Source: an uncultured Verrucomicrobiota bacterium (GTDB lineage: Bacteria > Verrucomicrobiota > Verrucomicrobiia > Opitutales > Intestinicryptomonadaceae). Taken from it: a stretch of DNA of 64,000 nt. Positions 44,574 to 54,033 of this stretch are shown one piece after another. The notes beneath the pieces are model-generated. The model did no database searches and had not been told where the DNA came from. It saw nothing but the letters and a program-made list of their open reading frames with translations. Position 1 is the first letter of the stretch; each line of letters opens with the position of its first letter. The stretch covers positions 1-64,000 of the forward strand of contig CASDUP010000001.1 of the NCBI GenBank assembly GCA_949283955.1, in the 5' to 3' direction. The translations under genes and the position numbers were made by a program.

Positions 44574-45473
44574 TTACATCGTGTCCAAAACAATTTCCGT
44601 GCCTATTCCCTTGTCAGTGAAAATCTCCAACAGGAGGCTGTGGGGAAGGTATCCGTCTATGAAGTGTACCCTTCTGACCCCTCCCTCCAAGGCGGATACT
44701 CCGCTGTCGACCTTGGGCGTCATTCCTCCAACTATCACTCCCTCTTTTTTCAAATCGGCAACCTGTCCGAGTTTCAAGTGGGGTATGAGTGTTTCGGGAT
44801 CCTTGGGATCTCTCATCAGTCCGGGAACGTCGCAAAGGTAAACGAGCCTTCTGGCCCTGAGAGCCGTGGCTACCGACGCAGCGGCAATGTCGGCGTTCGT
44901 GTTGTAGGGGTGCAGATCGGATTCACCGAGGGCTATAGGGGAAATCACGGGTATCTTTCCGTCGGCTATTGCCTTCTTTATGAGCTTGGAACGAACCATG
45001 TTTATCTTGCCGACATATCCCAAGTCTATTTCTTCCCCCGTGTTTTGATCCTTCGAGAGAAGTTTTTCGCAGGTGAATATGTCGTTTCCCCTCAGGGGGC
45101 ACGCCCATGCTCCCTGGGCTCCCAAAAGTTCGCAGATTTCGGAATTTATCTCCTCGTTGAGAACTTTCTCGACTATCCCGACGGTTTTCTCGTCGGTCAC
45201 CCTCAGGCCGTTCTTAAATTCCGCCTTGAGGCCCGACTTTTGCATGGCTCGGCTTATAGCCTTTCCCCCTCCGTGGACTACCACCACGTTTATTCCAACC
45301 GAAGCTAAAAACGATATGTCTTGGGCTACCCTTCCTCTCACCACAGGGTCTGGATCGTCCATGAACGCCCCGCCGTACTTTACGACAAACGTAGAACCCC
45401 TGAAGCGCTGAATGTACGGAAGCGCCTCTATTAGTATCCCAGCCTTCTTTGTAATTTCGTAAAAATCCTGCAT
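44574..45473 (-). CDS. argB: Acetylglutamate kinase
   Basis: A 299-residue amino-acid kinase that phosphorylates N-acetylglutamate. The glycine loops [11 protein letters not shown] and [12 protein letters not shown] are the expected substrate and ATP sites, and [15 protein letters not shown] (as [14 protein letters not shown]) sits at the nucleotide end. The N-terminal extension of about 25 residues ([26 protein letters not shown]) is the type that builds the arginine-sensitive hexamer, so feedback inhibition by arginine is likely. It lies 12 bases after argJ. Confidence 0.96.
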   Translation of the reverse strand: MQDFYEITKKAGILIEALPYIQRFRGSTFVVKYGGAFMDDPDPVVRGRVAQDISFLASVGINVVVVHGGGKAISRAMQKSGLKAEFKNGLRVTDEKTVGIVEKVLNEEINSEICELLGAQGAWACPLRGNDIFTCEKLLSKDQNTGEEIDLGYVGKINMVRSKLIKKAIADGKIPVISPIALGESDLHPYNTNADIAAASVATALRARRLVYLCDVPGLMRDPKDPETLIPHLKLGQVADLKKEGVIVGGMTPKVDSGVSALEGGVRRVHFIDGYLPHSLLLEIFTDKGIGTEIVLDTM

Positions 45474-45485
45474 GTGGCTTTTGGG

Positions 45486-46715
45486 TTATTCGCCCTTGTT
45501 GAAGTTGACGTAGCCTTCGGTCAGATCCGCGGCAAGTATGCTCTCTTCCGCGCTTCCCATGTTCAAGTTCATGTCAACCGTGAACGTTTTGCGCGAAACT
45601 ATCTTCTTCCATTCCTCCTTAAATTCGGGCTTGGGCTGTCCCTGGATTATTACGGGAGTGGTGTCGTAATAAAGGTCGAGCTTTTCGAAGTCCAAGCCTG
45701 TTCTGGCGTATCCGGCAGCGTCGGTCAGGCGACCCCAGTTCGGATCGCAGCCGAACCACGACGACTTTACCAGAAGCGAGTTGCCTATGGAGCGGCATAT
45801 CTTCTCGGCTTGTTCGGAATCGCGCGCCTCGCGGACTTTTACTTCAACAACTTTAGTGATCTTCTCCCCGTCCCCTACTATCTTTCTGGCGAGAACCCTG
45901 CTGACTTCCAAAACGGCCTTGTCGAAAGCTTCGGAGATTTCTTCGCCCGAAATCTCGACTCCCGAGAGTCCGTTTGCCAAAATCAAAACTGTGTCGTTGG
46001 TGCTCATGTCGCCGTCGACTGTCATTCTGTTGAACGTTTTGGAGGCAGCTTTTTTGAGGCTGTTGCGGAGCTTGTCGGAGGAAATCTTTGCGTCTGTTGC
46101 CAAAAACGCGAGCATAGTGGCCATGTTCGGCTCTATCATTCCGGCTCCCTTTGCCATTCCGGCCACCGAAAACGAACTGCCGTTTCCGCAATCAACCCTG
46201 CATATTGCCGTCTTCGAACGCGTGTCGGAGGTCAGTATCGCACTGGCGGCGGCCTTCGACGATTCCGCCGAATTTGAAAGTTTTGACGCAGCCTCTTTTA
46301 TTCCCTTCTCGAGCTTTTCCATCGGAAGGAATTCTCCTATTCTTCCAGTGGAGCACACCAAAACTTCTTCGGGCTTTAACCCGAGCTCTCCAGCGGCTAT
46401 CCGGCAGGTCTTTTCAGCGTCTTCCATTCCGCGGTTTCCCGTGCATGCGTTGGCATTTCCGCTGTTTGCAACTATGGCCCTTGCAAGCGGATTTTCGGAT
46501 AGCCTTCTCATGTCGAGCATAACCGGGGCTGCCTTGACGTCGTTTGTGGTGAACACTCCCGCCGCGTTAGCATCCGTTTCGGAAAATACTATCGCAGTGT
46601 CCAATCTCGAAAAATCGCCCTTGCCGCGAATATCGCATCCGATTCCCGACACTTTGAATCCTTTAACCAACCCGAGTCCTTCAACGTCCTCGGTCGTTTC
46701 AATTTTTATATTCAT
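45486..46715 (-). CDS. argJ: Bifunctional ornithine acetyltransferase / N-acetylglutamate synthase
   Basis: ArgJ moves the acetyl group from N-acetylornithine to glutamate, and bifunctional forms also use acetyl-CoA, so no separate ArgA/ArgE is needed. The 409-residue precursor self-cleaves at the Ala-Thr bond in EPNMATMLAFLATD; the nucleophile would be Thr200. The GNANACTG region and SNSGNAN motif are standard. It sits 20 bases after argC and 12 before argB, consistent with one operon. The full arginine route (apart from carbamoyl phosphate) is thus encoded in this window. Confidence 0.96.
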   Translation of the reverse strand: MNIKIETTEDVEGLGLVKGFKVSGIGCDIRGKGDFSRLDTAIVFSETDANAAGVFTTNDVKAAPVMLDMRRLSENPLARAIVANSGNANACTGNRGMEDAEKTCRIAAGELGLKPEEVLVCSTGRIGEFLPMEKLEKGIKEAASKLSNSAESSKAAASAILTSDTRSKTAICRVDCGNGSSFSVAGMAKGAGMIEPNMATMLAFLATDAKISSDKLRNSLKKAASKTFNRMTVDGDMSTNDTVLILANGLSGVEISGEEISEAFDKAVLEVSRVLARKIVGDGEKITKVVEVKVREARDSEQAEKICRSIGNSLLVKSSWFGCDPNWGRLTDAAGYARTGLDFEKLDLYYDTTPVIIQGQPKPEFKEEWKKIVSRKTFTVDMNLNMGSAEESILAADLTEGYVNFNKGE

Positions 46716-46735
46716 AGTTGCCTCGCAGTTCGACT

Positions 46736-47773
46736 TTAAAGAAGCCCCTCGGTCTCACTAAGACCGAACATCAAATTCATTATCTGGACCGCCTGACCGC
46801 TTGCTCCCTTGACTATGTTGTCTATGGCGGAGGTCAGAACGAGATTTTTTGTGCGCGGATCGTACGCGGCAGACATGTCGCAGCGGTTTGTTCCGCATAC
46901 GTGAAGGGTGTCGGGGAAGGTTCCGCTTTCGAGAATCTTCACGAAGGGCCTGCCGGAATATTTCTCTTCCCAGGCCTTATAGACCCCCTCCACTCCGCAT
47001 ACCTTCGACGGAACCGTTATGGTGGTCGAAATGCCCCTGGTCATCGGAGCCAAGTGCGGGTTGAACTGCACGGGAAATTTCTTTCCGGCAGCCTTGTTCA
47101 GCCTCTCCTCTATTTCGGACAAATGCCTGTGCTTCGGTATTCCGTAGGCCTTAGCGCTCTCGTTCCGCTCCGAGTAGGCGTAGGCCAAATCCGACTTTTT
47201 GCCAGCCCCGGAAACTCCGCTGTAGGAGTCTATTACGATGTGGTCGGCATCTACCATTCCCCTCTCAAGAAGAGGAACAAGGGGAAGCTGGATTCCGGTC
47301 GGATAACATCCGGCGCACGCTATGAGCTTGTCGGAGCGCGAGACGGGAACCAGCTCCGCAACCACGTACTTTCCGAGAGAAAGCATGTCCGGAGCCGGGT
47401 GCTCCGACTTGTAGTATTCTTTGTATGTGTCGAGGGAGTCCAGCCGAAAGTCCGCAGACAAATCTATGACGGTTTTTCCCGCCCCTACCAGAGCCCTCGC
47501 ATATTCGGCGGCTGCTCCGTGGGGAAGGGCGAGAAACCACACATCGACATCTTCCATTTTCGCCTGCTCCGTTGGGTCGCTCGGAAGATACTTGAAATCT
47601 TCGCCCAGAAGATGGCTTAGAGCAGGCATCGAATCTGACACTCTCGTTCCCGCTAGTCCGCGCGAAGTCACGCACCTGAGTTCGACTCCCTGATGCCTCG
47701 ACAAAATTTTTACCAGCTCTATTCCGGCGTATCCGGACGCTCCGGTTATTCCAACTCTTATCTTCTCTTCCAT
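46736..47773 (-). CDS. argC: N-acetyl-gamma-glutamyl-phosphate reductase
   Basis: A 345-residue NADP-dependent reductase and the first gene of the arginine operon. The dinucleotide loop GITGASGYAGIEL (8-20) and the catalytic cysteine Cys156 in IACAGCYPTG are intact. A downstream signature HRHLSEIE and the DRCDMSAAYDPRT-like end (NRCDMSAAYDPRTKN) are typical. It is about 100 bases downstream of the rpsI stop, beyond a terminator, so the arginine operon probably has its own promoter in that gap. No ARG box was recognised. Confidence 0.95.
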   Translation of the reverse strand: MEEKIRVGITGASGYAGIELVKILSRHQGVELRCVTSRGLAGTRVSDSMPALSHLLGEDFKYLPSDPTEQAKMEDVDVWFLALPHGAAAEYARALVGAGKTVIDLSADFRLDSLDTYKEYYKSEHPAPDMLSLGKYVVAELVPVSRSDKLIACAGCYPTGIQLPLVPLLERGMVDADHIVIDSYSGVSGAGKKSDLAYAYSERNESAKAYGIPKHRHLSEIEERLNKAAGKKFPVQFNPHLAPMTRGISTTITVPSKVCGVEGVYKAWEEKYSGRPFVKILESGTFPDTLHVCGTNRCDMSAAYDPRTKNLVLTSAIDNIVKGASGQAVQIMNLMFGLSETEGLL

Positions 47774-47810
47774 CTCGTTTTAGTTTTTGTCGCGTTTATA
47801 TTCCCCGTCA

Positions 47811-47855
47811 CGAAAAAAAAACACAAAAGCCCCACCGCGGAGCGGAAGGGCTTCT
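47811..47855 (-). terminator. Intrinsic terminator after rpsI
   Basis: AAGCCC and GGGCTT flank an inner CCGC/GCGG stem, and on the minus strand a T-rich run follows. It separates the ribosomal protein pair from the arginine operon. Confidence 0.7.
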
Positions 47856-47874
47856 TGCACGGTCTCGAAAAATT

Positions 47875-48270
47875 TTAACGTTTCGAGAACTGGAAGCGTT
47901 TGCGCGCTCCTGGCTGGCCGGATTTTTTGCGTTCCTTCGCCCTTGGATCCCTCGTGATGAGCCCGGCCTTCTTCAAAACTGCACGAAGCTCCGGATTGAA
48001 TTTTTCTATCGCGCGGGAGAGCGAGTGGCTGACGGCTCCCGCCTGGCCGTGGAGACCTCCGCCCTTTACAGTGATGTCGGCGTCAACGGCTCCCTGCAGC
48101 GAGGCAGTCGCAACCGGCAAAAGCGCGGCTTCCGTCAGAGGCTGGGTGCCAAAGTACTTCTCGACTTCCTTGTCGTTTACAAGGATCTTTCCCGTTCCGC
48201 GCGACAGACGCGCGCGGGCTATGGCGGTTTTGCGCCTTCCAACAGATACAAATATTTCTTTGTCGCTCAT
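47875..48270 (-). CDS. rpsI: 30S ribosomal protein S9
   Basis: A 131-residue S9 protein. The family signature GGGLHGQAGAVSHSLSRAI and the invariant C-terminus ending RKRFQFSKR (variant of KARRRPQFSKR) are clear. The GRRKTAIARARLSRGTGKI opening is standard. It is 9 bases downstream of rplM, the usual L13-S9 operon order. The Arg-rich tail reaches the P site in the ribosome. Confidence 0.98.
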   Translation of the reverse strand: MSDKEIFVSVGRRKTAIARARLSRGTGKILVNDKEVEKYFGTQPLTEAALLPVATASLQGAVDADITVKGGGLHGQAGAVSHSLSRAIEKFNPELRAVLKKAGLITRDPRAKERKKSGQPGARKRFQFSKR

Positions 48271-48279
48271 CTTTGTAAG

Positions 48280-48705
48280 TTAAAAATTGAAGGGTTTCGG
48301 CTGCTGCGCGGAGTGCGGATGTTCCGCCCCGGCGTAAACGTGGAGCTTCAGGAACATGTCGCGGGCCAGCTTGTTTTTCGGAAGCATTCCCCTTACCGCG
48401 TTCTCTATCAGAAATTCGGGACGCTTAGCTCTGTATTCGGCAACCGTCCTGTACTTTTCCCCGCCGACAAATCCGCTGTAGGACATGTATTCCTTCTCCT
48501 CCTCCTTCTTGCCTGTGAGGATAACTTTTTCGGCGTTTATCACAACAACGTGGTCTCCGCAATCGACATTCGGCGTGTAAATGGGCTTGTGGCGGCCGCG
48601 CAGAACGTTCGCTATCTTAACAGCAAGACGCCCCAACGTCTGGCCGCTCGCATCGACCAGATACCACTGCTTTTGCTCTTCTTTCTTGGCTATTGTCGTT
48701 TTCAT
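48280..48705 (-). CDS. rplM: 50S ribosomal protein L13
   Basis: A 141-residue L13 protein. [32 protein letters not shown] is the family's opening; the central [24 protein letters not shown] and the signature [29 protein letters not shown] follow. It is the first gene of the rplM-rpsI pair. The intergenic space upstream (48706-48811) is short and shows no leader that I can name. Confidence 0.98.
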   Translation of the reverse strand: MKTTIAKKEEQKQWYLVDASGQTLGRLAVKIANVLRGRHKPIYTPNVDCGDHVVVINAEKVILTGKKEEEKEYMSYSGFVGGEKYRTVAEYRAKRPEFLIENAVRGMLPKNKLARDMFLKLHVYAGAEHPHSAQQPKPFNF

Positions 48706-48811
48706 TTAATTAAAGAAAAACGAGAAAACTATTTGGGGAAGACGTTTCGTCAACACTTTTTTGCCTTCTCTTTCGTTTTTTTTGATAATTCCGTTCGAAT
48801 TCCGGGGCACG

Positions 48812-50569
48812 CTACTCAAACAGCGCTATCTCCGGATCCAAAACAAGCGTTATCCTGTATTGGACTCCGGGCCTCATTGTCATCGGGCGCTTGCGCTCGT
48901 ACGTCTGAAGATAGTGTATCTTTCCCCAGTAAGTTCTGTAATCGGGGTTTGTAGAAACGACTTCGGTGTCTATCCAGTTGCCTTGAAAGTCGTCCTTCTC
49001 TATTCCAACACCGAGCCCTTTTTCGCCCATCGTGAAACTCATCGGAACCCTGTATTCGCTGTGGGGAGCGCCTATTGCCACCATCAACCTCATCGAATCC
49101 AACACGACCTGGTTATGCACGGAGTAGGTGAACTCTCCCGTTATCTTGTTCCCGGAAAAGCTCCACGAAACTTTGCAGGATCCCAGGCCCTTGATTATCT
49201 CTCCGTCTTTAGTTATTAGGTCAGGCTGCTCGTAGCGGAAGAAAAATGAGTTCCTAAGTCCCAGCCCCGTCGTGCAGCGCTTTCCGTAGTAAGATGGGGT
49301 GGTCACTTTGTCCCCGAAGACCAGTTCCGGAACGAGAATCGGAAGATACCTGTCGGCGGGCCAGTCGAACACCCCCGCCATGTGCGGGAAAGCCAGCGAC
49401 GATGACGAATCTTTCATTCCGGGCGCTATAAGGGGAAGCTGGACGTGCATGCCCGTTTCGGCGTTTTGGTATATGAATACGCCTTGCTCCTTGCGAGAGC
49501 AGTTGTCGAAAACCACGTACTTTCCTCCGCTCTTCGGCGGGGCGGCCTTGGCTTGCATGGGGCGGGCTATCGTCTTTGCAAGGCGGGACCATTGGCACAG
49601 GTAGCGCGCCGCGTCGAAATTCGCCATTCTCGACGTGCAGTTTGACGCGGAAGTGCGTTCGGCGTCGCGTATGTCGAGGCAGCCGTTTTCCTGGTCGAGG
49701 TATGTCATGAAGAAGAACTGGAATAGGCGGCGGAGTATGTCCATCATCTCCGGCATCTTGTCTTCGGATATCCAGTTGTCGCGCATTGCCTGCAGTATCA
49801 TAGAAATGCAGTGCGTTTGCCCGTAGGCTCCGAGATTTCTTCCGAAAGTCCATCCGAGTCCGTCGGAGCGGACTATGTCGGGCATTATGCGGAGGTACTT
49901 TTCGGCGAGAGTCCTCAGCGACGGAATTTTGCGCTCCATCAGATGTATATTTGCGTGGAGTTGCAGGGACTGCCTTATAAATACGAATGCCGAAACTCCG
50001 GCAGAGTCGAAAACACCGTCCAGGCCTTCCGAAGGCTTGTCGTCGAAAAATTTTCCCGCGGAGCCGTGTTCTATGCGTTCGAGAAATTTGTCTATCAGTT
50101 TTCCGGTGTCGTCTTTTTTGCTCAGGCCCATGCTGAAGCGCGCGACGGATTTGGCTATGTTGAATATTTGGCGGACGTCGTTGAAATCGGAGCGGGCGAG
50201 CAGCTGCTTGTCCATATTCTTGCGGGTGTCCTCCGAGAGCTTCGCCCAGACCGCGTTGCGCTCCTTCGACGGCCCGAACGACAGCAGTCCAAGCGAGGAA
50301 TAGGCGAGCCCGTCCTCGGTGGGAACTTCGGCGTTCATCTGGTTTGTTATGCACCTGGCGCAAAGATCAACTATGTCTTTGCCCTCAAGTTCCGTCTTGC
50401 CGGTTGCGCGGTAAAATTCGCCGAGGGCGAGGGCCGCGTGTCCGGGTTCGCAGTCGAATGACGTCTCCCCGTCGAGAGGAGTGATGGAGCCGTCTTCGTT
50501 TATGGCCTCCAAGTTCTTGCCAAGAATGGACAATGCCATGTCCATACATTGCTCTGAGAAATTAAGCAT
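48812..50569 (-). CDS. Unknown 585-residue helical protein, possible (alpha/alpha) toroid
   Basis: I do not recognise this protein. It has no signal peptide. The first 370 residues are mostly helical with regular repeats of about 40-50 residues (for example DIVDLCARCI, IRQSLQLHANIHLMERKIPSLRTLAEKYL and GAYGQTHCISMILQAMRD), consistent with an (alpha/alpha) toroid like those in glycan hydrolases and lyases. The C-terminal 200 residues are beta-rich (KVSWSFSGNKITGEFTYSVHNQVVLDSMRLMVAIG). This toroid-plus-beta-sandwich layout fits polysaccharide lyases or unsaturated-uronate hydrolase relatives, but no catalytic motif is certain. It is divergent from the DUF6786-like gene, with 184 bases between them. 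Confidence 0.65.
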   Translation of the reverse strand: MLNFSEQCMDMALSILGKNLEAINEDGSITPLDGETSFDCEPGHAALALGEFYRATGKTELEGKDIVDLCARCITNQMNAEVPTEDGLAYSSLGLLSFGPSKERNAVWAKLSEDTRKNMDKQLLARSDFNDVRQIFNIAKSVARFSMGLSKKDDTGKLIDKFLERIEHGSAGKFFDDKPSEGLDGVFDSAGVSAFVFIRQSLQLHANIHLMERKIPSLRTLAEKYLRIMPDIVRSDGLGWTFGRNLGAYGQTHCISMILQAMRDNWISEDKMPEMMDILRRLFQFFFMTYLDQENGCLDIRDAERTSASNCTSRMANFDAARYLCQWSRLAKTIARPMQAKAAPPKSGGKYVVFDNCSRKEQGVFIYQNAETGMHVQLPLIAPGMKDSSSSLAFPHMAGVFDWPADRYLPILVPELVFGDKVTTPSYYGKRCTTGLGLRNSFFFRYEQPDLITKDGEIIKGLGSCKVSWSFSGNKITGEFTYSVHNQVVLDSMRLMVAIGAPHSEYRVPMSFTMGEKGLGVGIEKDDFQGNWIDTEVVSTNPDYRTYWGKIHYLQTYERKRPMTMRPGVQYRITLVLDPEIALFE

Positions 50570-50751
50570 CTTCTATAAAATAATGGCGTGTTTTTGCGAT
50601 ATTGCGTTAAAATAAACCTTTCGTATAGCGTTTGTTCTCCGTACTTGTCAATTTTTTTAAAACGCGTTTTAAGAAAAATATCCTTTCCAAAATCCTCCTT
50701 GAGGGGCGGGAGGATTCGAATAGGAAAATTTGGATTGATGAAGGGAGCGCG

Positions 50752-50775
50752 ATGTGCAAGATTCCAGCCAAATGA
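50752..50775 (+). other. Possible 7-codon leader reading frame overlapping the DUF6786-like gene start
   Basis: ATG at 50752 opens the frame MCKIPAK and stops at the TGA of 50773-50775, overlapping the ATG at 50772 of the next gene as ATGA. A GGGAG site precedes it. It might couple translation of the larger gene, but GTG at 50754 is a competing start for that gene, so this is tentative. Confidence 0.3.
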
Positions 50776-52013
50776 AGAAATTAACGACATTCCTATTGCC
50801 CGCGTCGCTCCTGTTTTGCGCGTGCGGAATAATCCGCGAAAACTCCATGAAAAACGACGAATACAAAATGTGGTCGTTTGGGCAGGAGTTGGCGTTCTTT
50901 TCTGAGTACGGGGTGCAGGTAATGCTGTTGGGAGAGGGGGATTCCCTAGTTTGCGTATCTCCGGAGTGGCAGGCGAGGGTGATGACGTCGACTTTCGCAG
51001 GGGCGGACGGCCCGAGCATAGGCTGGATAAACAGGCCGCTGATCGCGTTTAAAAAGGACGATTTGCGCACGGCGCAGGCGGGAGGGGAAGACAGATTCTG
51101 GGTGGGACCCGGAACGGGTGAATTTTCGATATTCGAGCAGACTGGTGGACTTTACGAGGGCGGAGAGAGGTCGGCTCCCCCGGAGCTTTCTTCGGAGCCG
51201 TGGAAGCTCGTCGATTCCTCCAAGACCAGGGCGAGGTTTGAAAAGGATTTCAATTTTGAAAACTCCCGCGGAATAAAAGTCCACGCAAAAGCCGAAAGGG
51301 AAATTTCCGTGCTTAACAGAAAAAATGTTTCGGAAATTTTGGGCATAGAAATTCCGAATTCCGTCACTCTCGTGGCTTACCAGTCTTTCAACAAGCTCAA
51401 AAACGTAGGAAACGAAGACTGGTCTCCAAGGGGAGGAATGGTCAACATTTCCGTACAGTCGTGCTACAACGCAAACAGGAGCGTAAACGTGTTTGTCCCG
51501 TATGTCAGGGGCGACCTGTCCAAGCTCGGCAACATCGTCACGGACGATTTTTACGGTTCGTCGGCCGAGGGCAGGCTTTTCATAGAGAATTCGTACATTC
51601 GGTTCAAGGCGGACGGACGGGCACTTTCGGGCATAGGGATTTCCCCGGAAAGAAGCGAGGGAATAGTTTTGAGCTACGACATGAAAAACAACATTCTGAC
51701 TGTGGTTCTGTATATTCGCCCGCTCGACGTTATGACGTACATGCCCTCGCTTTGGAGAAGGTCGGATCTCTCCGGGAACGGGGACGCCATAGGTGTTTTC
51801 AACAACGGGCCGCGCGGTCAGGGGGACTTCGGGGCGGATTCCTTCTATGAAATATCCACAAACTCTCCCGCTTTGGCGTTGAAGTCGGGCAAAAGCCAGT
51901 TTCACATACAGCGCACCTTCCACTTTACCGGGTCGGAGTACGATCTTGGAATAATAGCGTACAAGCTTGCTGGAATAACCATGCAGCAGCTTAGGGGCGA
52001 AACCCAGGAATAA
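50754..52013 (+). CDS. DUF6786-like probable lipoprotein
   Basis: A protein of 413-419 residues. The N-terminus MKKLTTFLLPASLLFCACG is a hydrophobic lipoprotein-like signal ending in a cysteine, though the lipobox is imperfect. The rest resembles the DUF6786 family found in Bacteroidetes, Planctomycetes and Verrucomicrobia: FGQELAFFSEYGVQVMLLG, VSPEWQARVMTSTFAGADGPSIGWINRPLI, GGEDRFWVGPGTGEFSIF. The pattern suggests a beta-sandwich related to sugar-binding or mutarotase-like domains; the activity is unknown. GTG at 50754 has an AGGGAG site 6 bases upstream; ATG at 50772 is the alternative and starts a tighter signal peptide. Confidence 0.75.
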   Translation: MQDSSQMKKLTTFLLPASLLFCACGIIRENSMKNDEYKMWSFGQELAFFSEYGVQVMLLGEGDSLVCVSPEWQARVMTSTFAGADGPSIGWINRPLIAFKKDDLRTAQAGGEDRFWVGPGTGEFSIFEQTGGLYEGGERSAPPELSSEPWKLVDSSKTRARFEKDFNFENSRGIKVHAKAEREISVLNRKNVSEILGIEIPNSVTLVAYQSFNKLKNVGNEDWSPRGGMVNISVQSCYNANRSVNVFVPYVRGDLSKLGNIVTDDFYGSSAEGRLFIENSYIRFKADGRALSGIGISPERSEGIVLSYDMKNNILTVVLYIRPLDVMTYMPSLWRRSDLSGNGDAIGVFNNGPRGQGDFGADSFYEISTNSPALALKSGKSQFHIQRTFHFTGSEYDLGIIAYKLAGITMQQLRGETQE

Positions 52014-52061
52014 TTTATTTTTTGAGCTTTTAGGGCGATAATCCGATAAATTTAGGAAATT

Positions 52062-53129
52062 ATGGAAGAAGCGAAAATGAGCGAATTTTTAAGGGATCTG
52101 CTGCTTGCCAGATCCCCGACCGGAACCGAGCAAGAGGCTGCCGACGTAGTAGAGAAGCATGCGAGGGGATTCGCAAAGGAATTTTCCCGCGACGTTTTGG
52201 GAAACAGAATAGCGTCGATAGGGGAGGGGAAGAAATCCCTTATGCTTGCCGGGCACATGGACGAGATAGGGCTCATAGTTTCCCATATAGACGACAACGG
52301 ATTCGTGTTTTTCGAGCAGCTTGGAGGGCACGACAATTCGATGATTTCCGGCAGGAGGGTGAGCATACTCGCTTCCGGAGGTAGAGTGGTCAAGGGCGTG
52401 ACGGGGAAGAAGGCAGTCCACATGATGGACGCAAAGGAGAGGAAGGAAGTTCCCGAGACGTGGAACATATGGATAGACATAGGTGCATCGAGCAGGCAAG
52501 AGGCGGAGAGGCTCGTGAAGATAGGGGATCCGGCGGTGTACGACGTCGGAGTGGAAGAGCTTGGAGGCGGAAGGGTTGCTTCGAGGGCGTTCGACGACAA
52601 GGCGGGTTGTTATTGCGCATTTGAGGTTTTGCGCAGGCTTTCAAAGAGAGCAGGGGAATTGAAGTGCAAGCTTACGTCGGTTGCGACCACCCAGGAGGAG
52701 ATAGGCACGAGGGGCGCGACAGTGGCAGCCTACGGAGTTTATCCCACTGTGGGGATAGCTATAGACGTGGGACATGCGACGGACTTTCCGAATTGCGACA
52801 AGCGAAAATTTGGAGAAATCAAGCTTGGGGGAGGCGTGATGATAGCAAGGGGCCCGAACATAAACAACAAGGTTTTCGAGAGGCTTCTGTCTTTGGCAGA
52901 AGAGAAGGGCATTCCGCACCAGATTTCGGCGGAGTCGCGTCCCACGGGAACCGATGCGCGGGTAATTCAGATGGCTAGGTCGGGTATAGCCACGGGGCTT
53001 TTAAGCGTGCCGCTCAGGTACATGCACACACCTTCGGAGGTGGCGGATCTTGGGGATATAGAAAGCTGCGTGAGGCTGCTTGAGGAGTTTGCTCTTTCCA
53101 TGTCGGACGAGGACGACTTCACCTATTGA
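52062..53129 (+). CDS. M42-family metallo-aminopeptidase
   Basis: A 355-residue zinc or cobalt aminopeptidase/endoglucanase-type (M42) enzyme, cytoplasmic. The metal ligands are visible as LAGHMDEIG (His and Asp), RAFDDKAG (Asp), TTQEEIGTRGA (Glu-Glu catalytic acid) and IDVGHATDFP. The PA-like lid domain lies between residues of about 75 and 165. Members of this family form dodecameric shells that trim peptides. AGGA sits 4 bases before the ATG at 52062. The downstream gene is hemD, 42 bases away. Confidence 0.93.
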   Translation: MEEAKMSEFLRDLLLARSPTGTEQEAADVVEKHARGFAKEFSRDVLGNRIASIGEGKKSLMLAGHMDEIGLIVSHIDDNGFVFFEQLGGHDNSMISGRRVSILASGGRVVKGVTGKKAVHMMDAKERKEVPETWNIWIDIGASSRQEAERLVKIGDPAVYDVGVEELGGGRVASRAFDDKAGCYCAFEVLRRLSKRAGELKCKLTSVATTQEEIGTRGATVAAYGVYPTVGIAIDVGHATDFPNCDKRKFGEIKLGGGVMIARGPNINNKVFERLLSLAEEKGIPHQISAESRPTGTDARVIQMARSGIATGLLSVPLRYMHTPSEVADLGDIESCVRLLEEFALSMSDEDDFTY

Positions 53130-53171
53130 AGCCCGGAGGCATAGAAGAAATTTAAAATTATTTTCACTGAC

Positions 53172-53972
53172 ATGGCGGAAAACAAACCTTTAAAGGGAAA
53201 GCGGATCCTGCTTACTCGGGAGGACAATTCGCGCTTGCGCGCCGGCCTGGAAACTCTCGGGGCGAGTGTGTTGGAGATTCCGATGATACGGGCGGTTTTC
53301 CCGCCGGCCTCTCCCGATTTGTCCGACGCCCTAAAAGGAATAGGCTCTTACGATTGGCTCGTGTTTTCGAGCCGAAACGGAGTCAAGGGATTTTTCGACG
53401 CGTTTTTTTCCGAGTACGACGACATAAGGGCTATAGGAATTTTAAATATAGCGTGCGTGGGCGAGGGGACGGCGCTGGCTCTCGGGGAATATTATCTGAG
53501 GGCCGACTGCATTCCGGAAAAGTCGAACGCCATGGCGATGGCTGAGGCGATGGAGGAAATGCAAACTCTGGAAAACTTGAAAATTTTAAACGTGCGCGGA
53601 GACAGGGTGAACGAGGAGTTCGAAAAGTGCCTCTCTGAAAAATACCGCGCGATAGTTGACAGCGTGTCTGTTTACTCGACGGAGGTTTTGTCTGTTTCGA
53701 AAGAAGATGCGGCGGATTTTAGAGAAAAAGGAGCTGACTTTGTAGTGTTTGCGAGCGGTTCGGCAGTGGAGGGTTTCGCTAAAAACGCAAAGGTTTTATT
53801 TTCCGGCAAGGCGAAAGCTCCAAAGATTGTGGCCATAGGAAACAGCACGGCGGAGGTTTTGAAAAAATTCTCCCTGAAGGCTTCGGCGGTTGCTAAACAG
53901 CCGACTCGGGAGGCGGTTGAAGAGGCTTTGGTAGAACTTGCAAAAAACGGTTTGCAATCCCGCAGAGGATAA
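53172..53972 (+). CDS. hemD: Uroporphyrinogen-III synthase
   Basis: A 266-residue HemD-family enzyme that closes hydroxymethylbilane to uroporphyrinogen III. The opening KGKRILLTREDNSRLRAGLETLGASVLEIPMIRAVFPP is typical, followed by YDWLVFSSRNGVKGFFDAF and, near the C-terminus, GADFVVFASGSAVEGFAKNA and IGNSTAEVLKKF, the two-domain bilobed pattern. HemD is poorly conserved, so the call rests on these patterns. No hemC or hemA is adjacent. It lies between the M42 peptidase and the binding protein gene. Confidence 0.88.
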   Translation: MAENKPLKGKRILLTREDNSRLRAGLETLGASVLEIPMIRAVFPPASPDLSDALKGIGSYDWLVFSSRNGVKGFFDAFFSEYDDIRAIGILNIACVGEGTALALGEYYLRADCIPEKSNAMAMAEAMEEMQTLENLKILNVRGDRVNEEFEKCLSEKYRAIVDSVSVYSTEVLSVSKEDAADFREKGADFVVFASGSAVEGFAKNAKVLFSGKAKAPKIVAIGNSTAEVLKKFSLKASAVAKQPTREAVEEALVELAKNGLQSRRG

Positions 53973-54033
53973 GAAAAGAATTGCAAAAAGCCCAAGCGTT
54001 CTGTTTGCTCTGTGACCAACCGAAAGTTTTTAA

